The translations under genes and the position numbers were made by a program. Below, piece after piece: positions 33,127 through 44,569 of a stretch of 55,179 nucleotides of DNA. This DNA is from Ectocarpus siliculosus (taxonomy: Eukaryota; Sar; Phaeophyceae; Ectocarpales; Ectocarpaceae), in contig FN648707.1 of the NCBI GenBank assembly GCA_000310025.1, positions 1,117,793-1,172,971 on the forward strand, written 5' to 3'. A model generated the notes under the pieces. It ran no database searches, was not told the DNA's origin, and saw only the letters and a list, made by a program, of their open reading frames with translations. Numbering within the stretch: the stretch's first letter is position 1; every line of letters begins with the position of its first letter.

Positions 33127-33348
33127 CTATCTCTGGAATCCTTTACCGTCCACAGATCTAAGACAGACAATGAACGCGAAAAACAAGACAAAGAACAACA
33201 GGCTCGCCAGAACGGGATTCGGCTCGCCGGCAGTCATGAGCCGCAACAGCTTTACAGAGAAGCGGCTCCAAAAATCTTTCGTCCCGACGACTAGTCCCGA
33301 TCCAAGCGATGTCATTGTGTCGACCTCGCAAGCATCGGGCCCCTGCGT
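33127..33348 (-). CDS. Terminal exon with C-terminal transmembrane anchor
   Basis: The acceptor CGTTTCGCAG follows a CTG/TTG-rich pyrimidine tract and opens 73 codons: TQGPDACEVDTMTSLG, then KDFWSRFSVKLLRL, a strongly hydrophobic segment, CLRSVDGKGFQR and TAG at 33127-33129. Position and phase fit the FYVE-like gene. It could instead be the end of a separate small gene, because the donor of the preceding exon was not pinned down. Confidence 0.55.
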   Translation of the reverse strand, partial: TQGPDACEVDTMTSLGSGLVVGTKDFWSRFSVKLLRLMTAGEPNPVLASLLFFVLFFAFIVCLRSVDGKGFQR

Positions 33349-36300
33349 CTGCGAAACGGCAACAGGGCACCAGCAAACACAGCGGAAACAGCAGCAGCAG
33401 CAACAACAACAACAGATGGGGGTATAGATAAGCGACACCATCATGGATTTGAGCCGTCAAAGTTGTTGTCCTGCACGGTGCTCTATAGAACGGAGGACGT
33501 GTGACGCACCAGGGAGAAACAAATGGGCATGGGTAGCTCAACATGGGCGTCCACGGGTAGTGGCGCTCCAGCTCTTCCATCACCACCTCCACCGTTGCAG
33601 CAGGTCTTCCCACATTTGGCGCCCCGTCCTTCACCGTCGAATTACGCTCCGCTGCACTAGCATGCCCTTCATCCGGTGACGGTTCTCTTACTTCTTCAAG
33701 AGACACGAACGTATCGGACGCGTCATCGGCACTGGGTGCCCTAGCCAGATCTGACGCGCCCTCATCCTCCGCCTTATTGGCGTCGTGCCCCATGGTGGTC
33801 GCTTCTCCAGCGCGTCCCAAGGGACGCTGGCTGGGGACGATCTCCGGTACTGACTCGGCAACGGAGGCTACCATCGCAGCAACGGCTACACGAGGCACGC
33901 CATCTACCTGCGATGGTCCCTCCGCGCTCGAAACAGAAACGGATGGCTCGGGCCCGGGCCCTTGGGGAGCTTCGAGCGAAGAATCCACAGTCGGCCCGGC
34001 TGGTTGCCCAGCGGGCATCCCGCCGGCATCCTGCGAAAACAGGGTCATGGGCACGGTAAAATGAGTGGGAGGCGGCAGCGAAATGTCAAACACGGCGAGC
34101 TAAGGCGGGATGACCTTTGTCACCAAAAGCAGCGAGGTACACGAGCATGGAGCCGAGGGAAGCGATTATTCGGTTGTACAGTACACAGAACCACGTACAT
34201 GCAATTCCAGCTATGTAGACGAATCGAGCCTCAACATGTAGCTTGTGGCAACCATTGGGCGGCGACCATTGGAAATACGAATGAACTTCTAACAGGATGT
34301 CAACAAGTCCGCACACGTCTCTCACCCCCACCACGTCTTTGGTGCCGGCCTTTTCGACTGTTTGAACCACCTGTGCCCTTCGGTCCACCTCCCGAGCCTC
34401 GCCGACCACCGTTGAGGGTGGTTCCGAACCGCTCGGTGCCTCGTCCGCCGCGCTCTCAGCCTCGGCCACTTCTCCGTCTCCCATTTTTTTGGGTCCCTTC
34501 TCAACCGCGACTGAGCACGACTGTTCCGTTCTAGTGACATCCGGGGCCGAAGCCTGGTGTTCCATGGTTGTGTCGTCATCGATCCGAGGGACTGACAAGC
34601 GTTCCGTGAGAGGCAATGAGGACGTTGTCCGATCGTTGTCGGTGCTAGGAGGCGCCGAGTCTACCGTCCTTGGCCTCTTTTCGGGCGCCGCTGACGCGAC
34701 CTCCCTGAGGCATGGGACGTCATCTGCGCGCCGGCCCGTCCTTGCTACGGCAGAGGCATCCTCCTGAACACACGGGTGGGTTGTCGGCAGTGGCACGGTT
34801 CAAGCAGCAAGCCCGCCACGAAAAATAATATACTGCATAGACAACATCCTTCGACTACCTCCCTGTGCTGTAACATTTGTGATAGTATCTACGCCACTCA
34901 GGATTGAACGGCCTTGGAAACTGAACAAATCCTGCTTGGGTTCTACTACGTCCGCACACGGCACACAAAGGTGATACGACATGGCAATGGAGTTTTCAAG
35001 CGGGCACCAGAAGCGGCGAAAAGGAAACCTTAAACCCCAGCCTCAAGTTCACACTAGCGGGGGAGTGTAAACAACCAAAATATACGTGTCGTGTACTACC
35101 GCTTGCAGCATGAGCTTTCATGCCTTTTAGAGGAGTCAGCAAACGTCCGACCGTCCGCAACAGCACCAGACTGGGTCCCGAGCATACCTGCGCTCCCACG
35201 CCACTGCCGATGTCAATGGTGCCCTCGCCGACCAGGGCACCCGCAGCGAGTCCCGTGAGGGAACCCATGCTCCCCTCGACCTCCGTGTCGGGTCTCGTCA
35301 CGCCCATACCGCCAGAATCAAGATGGCCGTGACTTCCTTTGTCGGCAGGCGATGGGTCTGCTAACCTCCCTGCCGGGTCTGCAGATGGATCATCAATATC
35401 ACCTGCGCCAAATGAGTATCGTAAATAGTAACGGAGGAGTGACAAGAGGCGTTGACACTCACGGCAAAGAAAAGCAACATTTGCCGGTTGTGAGCGCAGG
35501 ACAGCAGTGAATTCAATCTTGCAAAACGCCAACAACATCGTTCGGGCGTGAAAATCAAGCGGCCAGATTTTGGAAAAGTTACCTGTTTGCACGTAACGGT
35601 TATTGCTCGATCGGTCATACCGTCCGTCGTCGTTCGACAGAGAACGTGTCGTCTAGCCTAATCGCTCAAGTCCCATTACCCACCATATTTGGCTGCAGGA
35701 CTTGCCCCACCACCACTGCGACTTACCAGGCCGGTCAACCGACGCCGTGCGGACGCCCACAGACGTCAGGCCTCCATCCACAGGTGCCCTGACAGTGCCG
35801 GATTCCCGTTGCTGCAGATCGTTTTGCTTGGGCTCTTGCTTCACGGCCGACTGAGCCACTCGCTCAATCACTCCTTCGTTCAAGGCAGGTATTGACGGCG
35901 GCTCCAACGTGCAAGATCTTCCTCCAGGTGCGGTCGGTCCCGAAGACGGGGGCTCAGCAGTATCGTCAACGAAGTCATTGACGATCCTGGATGCCCCCTG
36001 GTTCTCCAAGACTGAGCAATATCCACCCTGTTCAGCCTTAACCACGGCAGGTGCCTCCTCGGTGTCGTTGGCAGAACGCTTGGTCGAGCCGTGCTTGATC
36101 GTATCCACCGTTTTCTGACCGGTGGGAACATCTGGTACAGACTCCAGGGTCACAGGATAATCCAACACGTGCTCGTCGTCGTTTGCCACCACCGCCGATT
36201 TGGGTAGACATTGTCCGGTCGAAACCCCCCCAGTAGCAGCAGCAGCAGCAGCAGCAGCGGCGGCAGCAGCGGCAGCGGCGGCGGCGGCCGTTGACGCGTC

Positions 36301-39300
36301 TTCCGGAGTCCTTACTGTGGTCTCACGGACTGTTGCACTTCTAGCAACCTGGTGCAAACATGTGGGGGTGATCAGGGCGAAAGGGTTGGTGAGGGCTACG
36401 GAAGGGTCCAACGGCAAACGGCATGTCAAGTGCTCGGAAAGTGGCGAACACGGGGTGTAGTGCAGAACACAGAGAGAAATAAATAGCCACCGTGCCGCCG
36501 CAGCACAGCCAATGAATACTCACAAGCTACATGCGGTTGCCAACACCGATCTGTTTAAGTACACCACACACAGTGCAAAGCGTTCATGAGCGTGTTCCTT
36601 GCGGTGGCAAGCGCTCCTATGTCCGGGGCGATACGCACGTCCTCAACAAACAACCATCTTTAAGGAATACGGAGAACGAAATAAGCCCCTGCCTCCCTCT
36701 GTAAATTCAAACGGTCAAGTTACACTCACTTGGATCACCGGCTCGGTGATAACATGTTCGTGCTTCACTGCGTCCTTCCCGGGCCGTTGGTCAGCAAACG
36801 CCAAGCTGGTTTCCGCTGCGTTAATTCCCGCGAGTGTCCCCTCGCCGCCATCGACCACTCCCTTCAGCTTCATATTACCCTCTTTGTCTGCCGCAGATGA
36901 CACTGAGACTTCCACCTGGCCTGATGGTGTCACCTCCGACGGACCAATGCCGGTGTCGACCGCACCCGACGACACCAACCCCCCAGCTGCCAGTCTGAGA
37001 GAAGCGTTGCCGCCTTCGGAGCTCCCTTCCAATGCCGTCGCAGTGACGTCATCAGCAGGGTGATCGCCTCCCTCTTTGGTCTCAACTCCAGCAGATGGCT
37101 CTGCCGCAGATGGCAAGAAGACACCCCCCTCTCTTGATGGCTTGTCCTCCGACGGGCCAACGCCGGTGCCGAGAGCACCCAAGGCCACCAGTCCACCAGC
37201 AGCAAGCCTCCGGTTGACGGAGCCCTCATCGCTTGACCGTCTTACGGCCGACGCTGTAGCGCGGACGTCATCAGCAGGAAGGTCGCCTGAGATCTCCTCC
37301 TTCTTTACGTCAACACCTGCTGGTGGTAATCCCGCAGGTGGCATGGAGGCATCCCCATCTCCTGATGGCTTACCCGATCGACCAACGCCTGCGTTCACAG
37401 CACTCGACGCCGCCAACCCACGCGCAGCGAGCCTCCGAGCGAAGGAATCGCCACCACCTTTTACGCTGACGTCGCCAGCAGGGAGGTCGCCCGAAACCCC
37501 GTCCAAGTTAGGCGCAGCATCACCAGCTATTTCTGGCGCAGATGGCTTGGAATCCTCCGTTTCTCCTGGTGGATTCCTCGCTTTAACAATGCCGGTACCG
37601 ACGGCACAGAAAGCCGCTCGTCCCCCAGCTGCGAGCCTCCGGGTGAGAGAAGCATCGCCGCCCACTGTGTTCACACCATCCGACGCTGTCGTACGGTCGC
37701 TCGAGGCGACTTCCTTCTCGGTTTCAGCATCCGCCGACGCCTCGACGGCAACTGGTGTAGGCACCCTCACCTCTACTGATGGTTGTTTTCCCGGCCGATC
37801 GATGCCTTCATCGACAGCACTCAACGCCACCAACCCACCCGCCGCGAGGCTCCGCGCGAGAGAAGCGTCGACTCCTTCCTCGCCCACGTCGGACGCCGTC
37901 ACGCTGCCGTCACCAGCAGGTAGCCCGCCGATGACGTCTTCAAGCTCGGGAGCAGATGGTGCGGGCACATCCGACTCTTTGGCCGGCTCCCTCGATCCAC
38001 CGATGCTGGCACCGACGGCACCCAAAGCAGCCGTGCTGCTGGCGCTTACAGCACCCAACGCAGCCGTGCCGCTGGCACTGACAGCACCCAAAGCAGCCGT
38101 GCTCCTTGCGCTGACAGCACCCAAAGCAGCCGTGCTCTTTGCACTGACAGCACCCAAAGCAGCCGTGCTCCTTGCACTGACAGCACCTAACGCCGCCAAC
38201 CCTCCAGCCGTGAGCCTCCGAGTGAGAGAAGCGTCGCCTCCTTCCACCCCCACGTCGGACGCCGTCACGCTGCCGTCCCCAACAGGGAGCCCGCCTATGA
38301 CGTCTTCAAGCTCCGGAGCAGATGGTTCGGACACAGCCGAATCCTTGGCCGGCTTCCTCGATCCACCAATGCTGGCACCGACGGCACCCAACGCAGCCGT
38401 GCCGCTGGCACTGACAGCACCCAACGCAGCCGTGCTGGTGGTACCGATAGCCCCTAACGCCGCCAACCCGCCAGTTGTGAGCCTCCGAGTGAGAGAAGCA
38501 TCGACACCCTGATCGCTCACCGTCGCGCCGGCAGAGATGCCCTCCTCCCGCTCTTTGGCATCCCCCGACTGCCTTCCCGTTGATGGGACGGAGGAGTCCG
38601 CCTCTCCTGGTGGCTTGCCTGGCCGGCCGATGCCAGCGCCGACGGCACCCAAAGCCGCAAGCCCACCAGCCGCGAGCCTCCGAGTCAGAGAAGCGTCGCC
38701 GCCTGCAACACGTGAGTCCGATGCCTTATCCCCGGCAGCGGGGGGGTCGTCATCCGTCCTGTCTTTAGCATCCACTGGCTGCTCTCCGGTAGATGGCGAG
38801 GGGGCATCCGTCTGCCGCGACAGCATGCCCGACCGGATCATGTCCGTGCCGATCGCGCCCACCGCCGCGGTACCGGTGCCGATAGCACCCAAAGCCGCGA
38901 GCCCGCCCGCAGCGAGTCTCCCGGTAAGAGACCCCTGAGCATTAGGCGACCGTCCAGGGGCGAGCTTGTTCTTGCCGCTGCCGTCAATGCCGCCAGCCGA
39001 GTCCCCCACTTTTCCTTCGCCCCCGCCTTCCGCCCCGTCGGCATAGAACCCAGCCGTGACGGCCGCGGCAGCGTCAGAGAGAGCCTTGAGCGGAGCTCGA
39101 GTGATCATGCTGCCTACGCTGTTGGACCGCCGGTGTCGCGTGTCGTGCGAGCGGCTGGCCGACCGCCGACCGGCGGCCGTATCTGCTGCCGCCGCCGCCG
39201 CCGCCGCCGCCGCACGAACAGGCTTATCCCCGCGGTGCGCCGCCGCACTCCTGCGAGCTGCAGCAACTTTTAATGCCGGCGATGATCCGGCGTTCTGCCT

Positions 39301-39954
39301 GATAGCTGCCGACCCCTTTCTTCGCGCCGAAGACGGGCCTCCGGCGCAGAGCCTGCAGGTACGCTTGGGCTCGAGGCTGCCCGAGCCGGGAACCGGTAGT
39401 CTCAACGGCGAGCAGGAGGCGCAAACGGCCTCCATGCACCGGCGGCAGCGGTGCGGGCGGCGCAGCCGGGTGAACTCGGCCTCGCAAACGCCGCACGACT
39501 GCTGAGACAGCGACGGCGCTGAAGACGCCACCGACGTCGACGCAGACGACGAGCTCCGCGTGATCGAGCCGTGGGGCACGCGAGAGCGCCGGGTGCGGTC
39601 CGGTGACCCGGCCACGGAGGCCGGCCCGACCACCTGCTGGTGCCGCTGTTGCAGCATCTTCCGCTGCCGCTGAGAAATTTCGGGCGTCGACACCGTGGAG
39701 AGCCGGGAGTTCACGGAGGAGGTGTCCGATTCACCGCCGGCTAAGGAAGAATCGCGGGAGGTGGCGCGCTCCCTGAACTCCGAGTTTATTGCCGCGGTGG
39801 GGCGGGGACGGGAGCGGGAAGAGGGACGCCTTCTGCCATCGTGGGGTGCCTCCAGACCGCTCCCTGAGCTAGGCTGCTGGCGCCTCCTGGACTGCGATTG
39901 CTTCCTCAGCCACTCGCGCCTGTCTGTAGCAGATTCCGGGATGCGCACCCGTGC
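33127..39954 (-). CDS. FYVE-like zinc finger protein with long repeat region and C-terminal membrane anchor
   Basis: Minus-strand exons inferred: 39954-36730 (1,075 codons), 36348-35727, 35402-35188, 34763-34326, 34030 to about 33540 (donor uncertain) and 33348-33127 (stop). The stated junctions keep phase; about 1,700 aa. Near the N-terminus (39498-39340) lies a FYVE-like finger: CGVC, then LRRPHRCRRCMEAVCASC, then RTCRLC, giving four Cys pairs and the basic RR.HRCR patch. The WxxD motif expected just before it is absent, so PI3P binding is doubtful. About 900 residues follow, dominated by repeats of the form SLTRRLAAGGLAALGAVGTG, with a block of 11-residue repeats. Later exons are acidic and low-complexity, with poly-Ala from GCA/GCG codons. 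The last exon ends with PVLASLLFFVLFFAFIVCL and a short tail, which suggests a tail anchor. The true start lies upstream of 39954, or is an in-frame ATG around 40068. Function unknown; perhaps an endomembrane tether. Confidence 0.7.
36233..36292 (-). repeat. GCA/GCG trinucleotide run encoding poly-Ala
   Basis: About 20 GCN codons on the coding strand of the FYVE-like gene, within exon 36348-35727, interrupted only by synonymous changes. Confidence 0.9.
38010..38210 (-). repeat. 33-bp tandem repeats encoding an 11-residue repeat
   Basis: Six consecutive units (such as CTGACAGCACCCAAAGCAGC on the plus strand) read on the coding strand as ALGAVSAxSTA, with K, R or S/G variation at the x position. 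A shorter block with the same core lies at 38385-38460. The larger unit containing SLTRRLxAGGLAALGA recurs about ten times between 38930 and 36940. Their even codon phase indicates expansion inside a translated frame. Confidence 0.85.
39340..39498 (-). CDS. FYVE-like zinc finger segment
   Basis: The segment encodes SCGVCEAEFTRL, RRPHRCRRCMEAVCASCS, PLRLPVPGSG and KRTCRLC. The four C-x2-C pairs and the spacing fit a FYVE or FYVE-related finger. The sequence before it (SAPSLSQQS) has no WxxD, and the canonical RRHHC is RRPHRC. RING and PHD folds fit less well, because the third pair VCASCS is followed by the typical variable loop and the final CRLC. Confidence 0.7.
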
Positions 39955-40259
39955 CTGAGGGAGTAGAGCGAGAGACAACGGTAGCAAAAAAGGGCGATGG
40001 CCGTCACGGTGACCTGTGTTGGGGGTTTTGTCGACGGAAGAGTAATAGCGTGGAGTGCTCTTCATGTTCTCGGGTCCGCCGCTGTGTCGTGAGTGCAGGC
40101 AACCCGTCCAAGAAACGTCGAATATTGTTTCTTTCTTCGTATGCGGCATGCTAAAACACGCTCTTCGAGGGATCCGACATCGATTACCCGACTGCAAAAG
40201 AAATGTACCGGCGCCACACGGTGTCGTTGGTAGCCTCGAAAATCCTTGTAGCAGCAAAT

Positions 40260-41499
40260 TCGGTGAAGGGAGTTATTTTCTTGATTTCGTGCCTAGTATG
40301 TCTGTCGAAGCGCTTGCTACTGCGTGCACTTGAAGGAAGGAACTGCCGTCCCCGCCTCGTGCTGCAGATCAAGGCGTGCACCACTGAACGATTTTTCTGT
40401 GCGATAACTTACGCATTGAACAGGAAAACCACTACAGTAGATCAAAACATCGAGCAAGAGTTTACTCCGTGCTCATGAAGTGGACCTCACATTTCACATT
40501 TTTTCCTCCACGAAACATGCTCTGTGTTCACGACCAAAAAAATGTCGCTTACGTGCACAACAAGCGAAGGCCTACGTGCCCTCACACACAAGCATAATGA
40601 TAGTGCAAACAGAAGAAGCTCGTGTGGAGGCCGGGAGGGATGATGGGGGTGGGGGTCATGGAGATTTGATTCGAGGGAACATGCACGTCAAAACGCGCCG
40701 GAACAGTGGTGAGAACCGGAGCAAGCAACCGACCATTGCGCAACATCGCACACGAAGAGCGTAAAAATGTGCTTTTGGAGAACAATCCCATACGATGTGT
40801 GCAAGAGTGCTCATCAGAACTGTAACCGAGTCTGCTGCCACGTACATCCTCGCCTACATGGTGAAGTACTGCATGGTGCGTCCCCAAAACTGCAAAAATA
40901 AACAGTCCTGCCTTGCATAAGGACACCAAAATTAACGAAACTCCCTCGGAGAAAGTCAGCTTTTTCACTAGCATGGTGGTTCGCAGAATGTACACTTAAC
41001 GATACTTCCCCGGCATAGGGCACAGTTTTTAGCAAAAAAACAGGTGAAACTGTGTCCTTAACAGAGGTTCGACTGTATAGACTGCTGCTGACTTGCGTCA
41101 TCAGCTTGTTGCGTCCGCAAAACTGAAAAAAACAAACCCCATGCAGACTATACACCGCCATGTATTGGTATGGCATAACGGCAAGGAAAACGGGTCCTCT
41201 CTCACTCGTTATGTTACCCTGTGACCCACGCGCAGACACGGCAACGGCCGCCCGAGGGGGCCGCCAGCATGACTCGATCGCTCTGCTCCGTTCATTGCAG
41301 TCTCTCCGCTCTTATCTCTCGTGCCTCGGGCCGCGGTTTCGTGGTGAGGGTTGCGGTACCCGCCGTTGTTTTTTTGGCGTTTGGATCTTCGGCATCCAGC
41401 AGCAGCGCTGCGAAGCGCATCCATCCGCGCTATCGCCAGACCGTGGGTGGAGTGAAGCGCTTTTCAACAAGTATAAAGGGGTCACGCAGCAAAATCGTG
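40260..41499. other. Interval without a recognised gene
   Basis: It lies between the FYVE-like gene's 5' side and the copia relic. The promoter and first exon of the FYVE-like gene may lie here, but no start exon could be pinned down. Confidence 0.45.
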
Positions 41500-44400
41500 T
41501 AGACTAACTCCTCAATACTAAACAGATCTATTACGAGCCCCATGCGAATGCAGAGAGATCCCGCCTGACATCCGAGTACCATGGCATCAAAATGCGAGTG
41601 GGAGAACCTCCCTAGTCTTGCTTCGGTAGGTTGGCTGTATTGCGCAACAGACTGGCATCGCAAGGAGTTACGTTCAGTGATGCTGATGCCAAATACGACA
41701 TGCCCCGTAGACTTTCCCGCGGACACACCATGCGACGGAAAATTCGCTCGCAACGAAAGGCTTGGAATTATAATGCGCGAGACCACCAAGCAGCAGGGCG
41801 TTCGATTGGTGAGGGAGCTGCACTCGTGTGTGGGCTGCGTGGAAGCGAAGGGCAGGAGGGTCCCGGTGCCGCGGCGAGGCACCCGCTCGGCGATACCATT
41901 AACCTCGCCTCTATCCCCAACACTGACGTCAACGGACATCGCCTGCGGCTCGCGTCCGCGATCTGGGCTTCCGGTTGTTTTAACCGCTCTGCGACGAAGG
42001 CAAACCTGGGCTGGATGTCGCCGTGCGGAGCCTTCTTCGGACGGAAGCCGTCGCTCAACGTCGTCCCTTTTTTCCAGGACAGGATGATGAAAGTCAAGCG
42101 CGGTACCAAGGCGGACGTTCAACCAGTGCGCTGCTTCCGCATGGCGCCAACAACCGCTCGACGGCTACCGCCGTTGTTCGTCGAGTAGTTGTTGGCGCCA
42201 TGCATGGAAGCAGCGAACTGATTGAACGTCCGCCTTGGTTGCGCGCTTGACCTGCATCATCCCGTCCTGGAAAAACAGGACGAAGTTGAGCGGCGGCTTC
42301 CGTCCGAAAAAGACCTCAAACGGCAAGTAGCGCCGTACCTGCGGCTGCGGCCGCACCGCCGCCGCCACCGCCACCGCCATTGCGGACGTACATCTACACC
42401 CCGCCCGCAACAGCGACCACCGCATCGCCGCCGCCCGCTTTCCCGCCCATCTTCACGGGATCCGCAGCTCCGTGGCCGAGCTCCATGGCGTCGTCGTCAG
42501 CACGACCGTCCACAGCAGCCGCGCCACCTCGTCTACCGCCGCCGCCACCGCCGCAGCCCGCCACCGCCGCCGCTCCCGCTCCTCCGCACCCGCCGCTTTA
42601 AAAACGAGCCGTAAAGGAGTTGGGGCGGGTGGAGACGAGGTTTCATCGTCGCACGCGCCGCGACGATGTACGGTTCATGGATGAGCTGCAACTACCGCCG
42701 TCACCGTCCGGTGGCGGCACCGCTGTCCACCACCGCCTTGGGCTACTGTCGATGATGGACGATGTGCGCTCATCTCGTCGCTCGCCACCCGGGAAGCCGT
42801 CGATCAAGGACGCGGCGACCCACCGCCTCCGCCGCCGCCGGATCCGAGCCTTGGAGGCCGTGGGAGCGGGGGGGCGCGGGATCTCGGGGGGGCGTGGCAT
42901 CCGGGGGGGACGGGAGGTCGCACGTGTTCGCGACAATGTTCACCACCCGCGAGGGCGTTGACGCCGCCCTTCGCGCCGAGCGCCCGCTTAACAAGACTCC
43001 AGATTTTCCCCACTGTCTCGCCAGCGACCTCCGCATGCCCAAGACGTTCAAGAAGGCCATGCGGTCCCCAACACTCAAACGTTGTGGGAAGATTCAGTCG
43101 GTCGCGAGTTTTTTTGTTTGTTGGATGCATGAACTAGAGAACCTCATCAATTCCAAGAGGGTGTTTAACTGGAAGGCAGACTATTACGGATATTTGACAA
43201 AATCCAAGGCAAGACTTGCAGCGCGGGGGGACATCCAGAGCGCTTCGATTGATTTTGGAGAATTGTTTGCGCCCGCCGTGTCCGTGCCCTGTGCGCTTTG
43301 CTAGAAGCACAGACATGTGAGCAGAACCTTGACTTGTGCCATTTCGATATTCAGTAGGTACTTGTGCATTTACTATTTAGCAGCATTGGCATGTGAGTAG
43401 AACCTTCACTTTTGTCATTTCTATATTCAGCGGGCATTTGTGCAGTCTGACCTTGATTAGGATGTTTCCATGAGTCTACCGCAGGGTTGTATATCTGGTC
43501 TAATCGTGAAGCTGTGCAAGAGTCTGTACGGTTTGAGGCAGGCACTACGACAATTGCATGCGCACCTACCGAGGTGTTTGTTGATCATAGGGTTTTCGGA
43601 GTGTCTGGCGGATGCGCGTGTTTTTCGATTGATTGAGAGGGGCATGTGATCATGATCATCGTGGTCCACGTGGATGGCATTTTGTTGTAGGGCAGAGGGA
43701 GAGGTGTGATAAGTGTGGCGGGGATATAAACGAGATGGCCCCCGTGAAGAACCTTGCAGAGTTGAGGTGATGCTCCGCGTGCTTCTACGAGAGGGATGTA
43801 TAGAAAGGGCTGTTGGAAGATTTCGCAGAAGAGGTTTGCCGAGGAGTTGGCAGCAGTACGATGTTGAGCGGGGGAAGAGTGTGCCCTTTCCTGTTAACGT
43901 GAAGCTCGCCGACTTCGACGAGAACAACACGTGCGCGCATGTCCCTCTTCGCGAGTTGGTAGGATCCCGGATGTGGTTGGCTATTCAAACAAGACCGGGC
44001 ATCGCGACGCAGTATGAGCAGCTGCGCGGTATTGTGCGTCTCCCAAGATGGTGCACTGGAAAGCAGCACTTGGTATTGAAGGGTACTTGCGTAGGGTGGT
44101 TATAACAATTGAGTGGGGAGTGGTGACTGTAATGAGCATGCAAGTGGCCGACTACGTAAGCAAGGCGGCAAACCGGAGGTCGGTGTCAGGAGGGTGAGTG
44201 ATGTGTGGGGGTGGGAGTAACTTCGTTTTCAAGGACGCAGAAGTGCGTTACGCTGCCCACAACGGAAGCAGAGTATGGCCATCGCCGACGTCTTGAAGGT
44301 TTGGTGTTTCAAGTTGCCAGCTGCGGGTATGCCGTTCATTCTGGTCTTCGAGGATAATGAGGGAGCGATTCCGATTGCGCACAACCCAATCACGAACTCT

Positions 44401-44541
44401 TACTCGAAGCACATCGATGTACGGCATCACTTTATCAGGAAGCTGGTAGAGAGGAAGGAGATTTCAATCACTCGTTTGACGTCGCAGTTTCAGCATCCAG
44501 AACACTTGACGAAGGCGATTAACGCTGAAGACCCACCGTGA
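41500..44541 (+). mobile_element. Degenerate Ty1/copia retrotransposon
   Basis: Pieces of copia Pol occur in order on the plus strand but in shifting frames: GAG-pre-integrase-like (LHSCVGCVEAKGRRVPVPRR, about 41818-41878), integrase C-terminal part (CGAFFGRKPSLN, KVKRGTKADVQ, 42025-42150), reverse transcriptase (KRVFNWKADYYGYLTKSKAR, LAARGDIQSASIDFGELFAP, 43155-43275; KLCKSLYGLRQALRQ, about 43509-43553), a damaged catalytic motif (VHVDGILL with TAG, about 43663-43690), VGSRMWLAIQTRPGIA (43960-44010) and RNase H (QKCVTLPTTEAEYG, 44239-44280; EDNEGAIPIAHNP and KHIDVRHHFIRKLVE, 44350-44455). Stops and frameshifts show it is dead. No LTR pair, primer-binding site or target duplication was identified. 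A Pro/Arg/Gly-rich GC block (42340-42960) sits between integrase and RT. Confidence 0.85.
42028..42327. repeat. Head-to-head palindrome of copia integrase fragments
   Basis: Bases about 42028-42159 read forward as AFFGRKPSLNVVPFFQD and onward. Bases about 42190-42327 read on the minus strand as VFFGRKPPLNFVLFFQDGMM and VKRATKADVQSVRCF. The arms are some 130 bp and largely identical, with about 30 bp between them; the spacer itself contains CTCGACGG/CCGTTGTTCGTCGAG self-complementarity. Two diverged element copies therefore face each other. Confidence 0.8.
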
Positions 44542-44569
44542 CTACGTGATGAACTTGGAGTGATTGAAG

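Noticed and set aside
33380-33415. Poly-Gln coding run on the plus strand
   Set aside because: It is the pyrimidine-rich intron end before exon 33348-33127 on the other strand.
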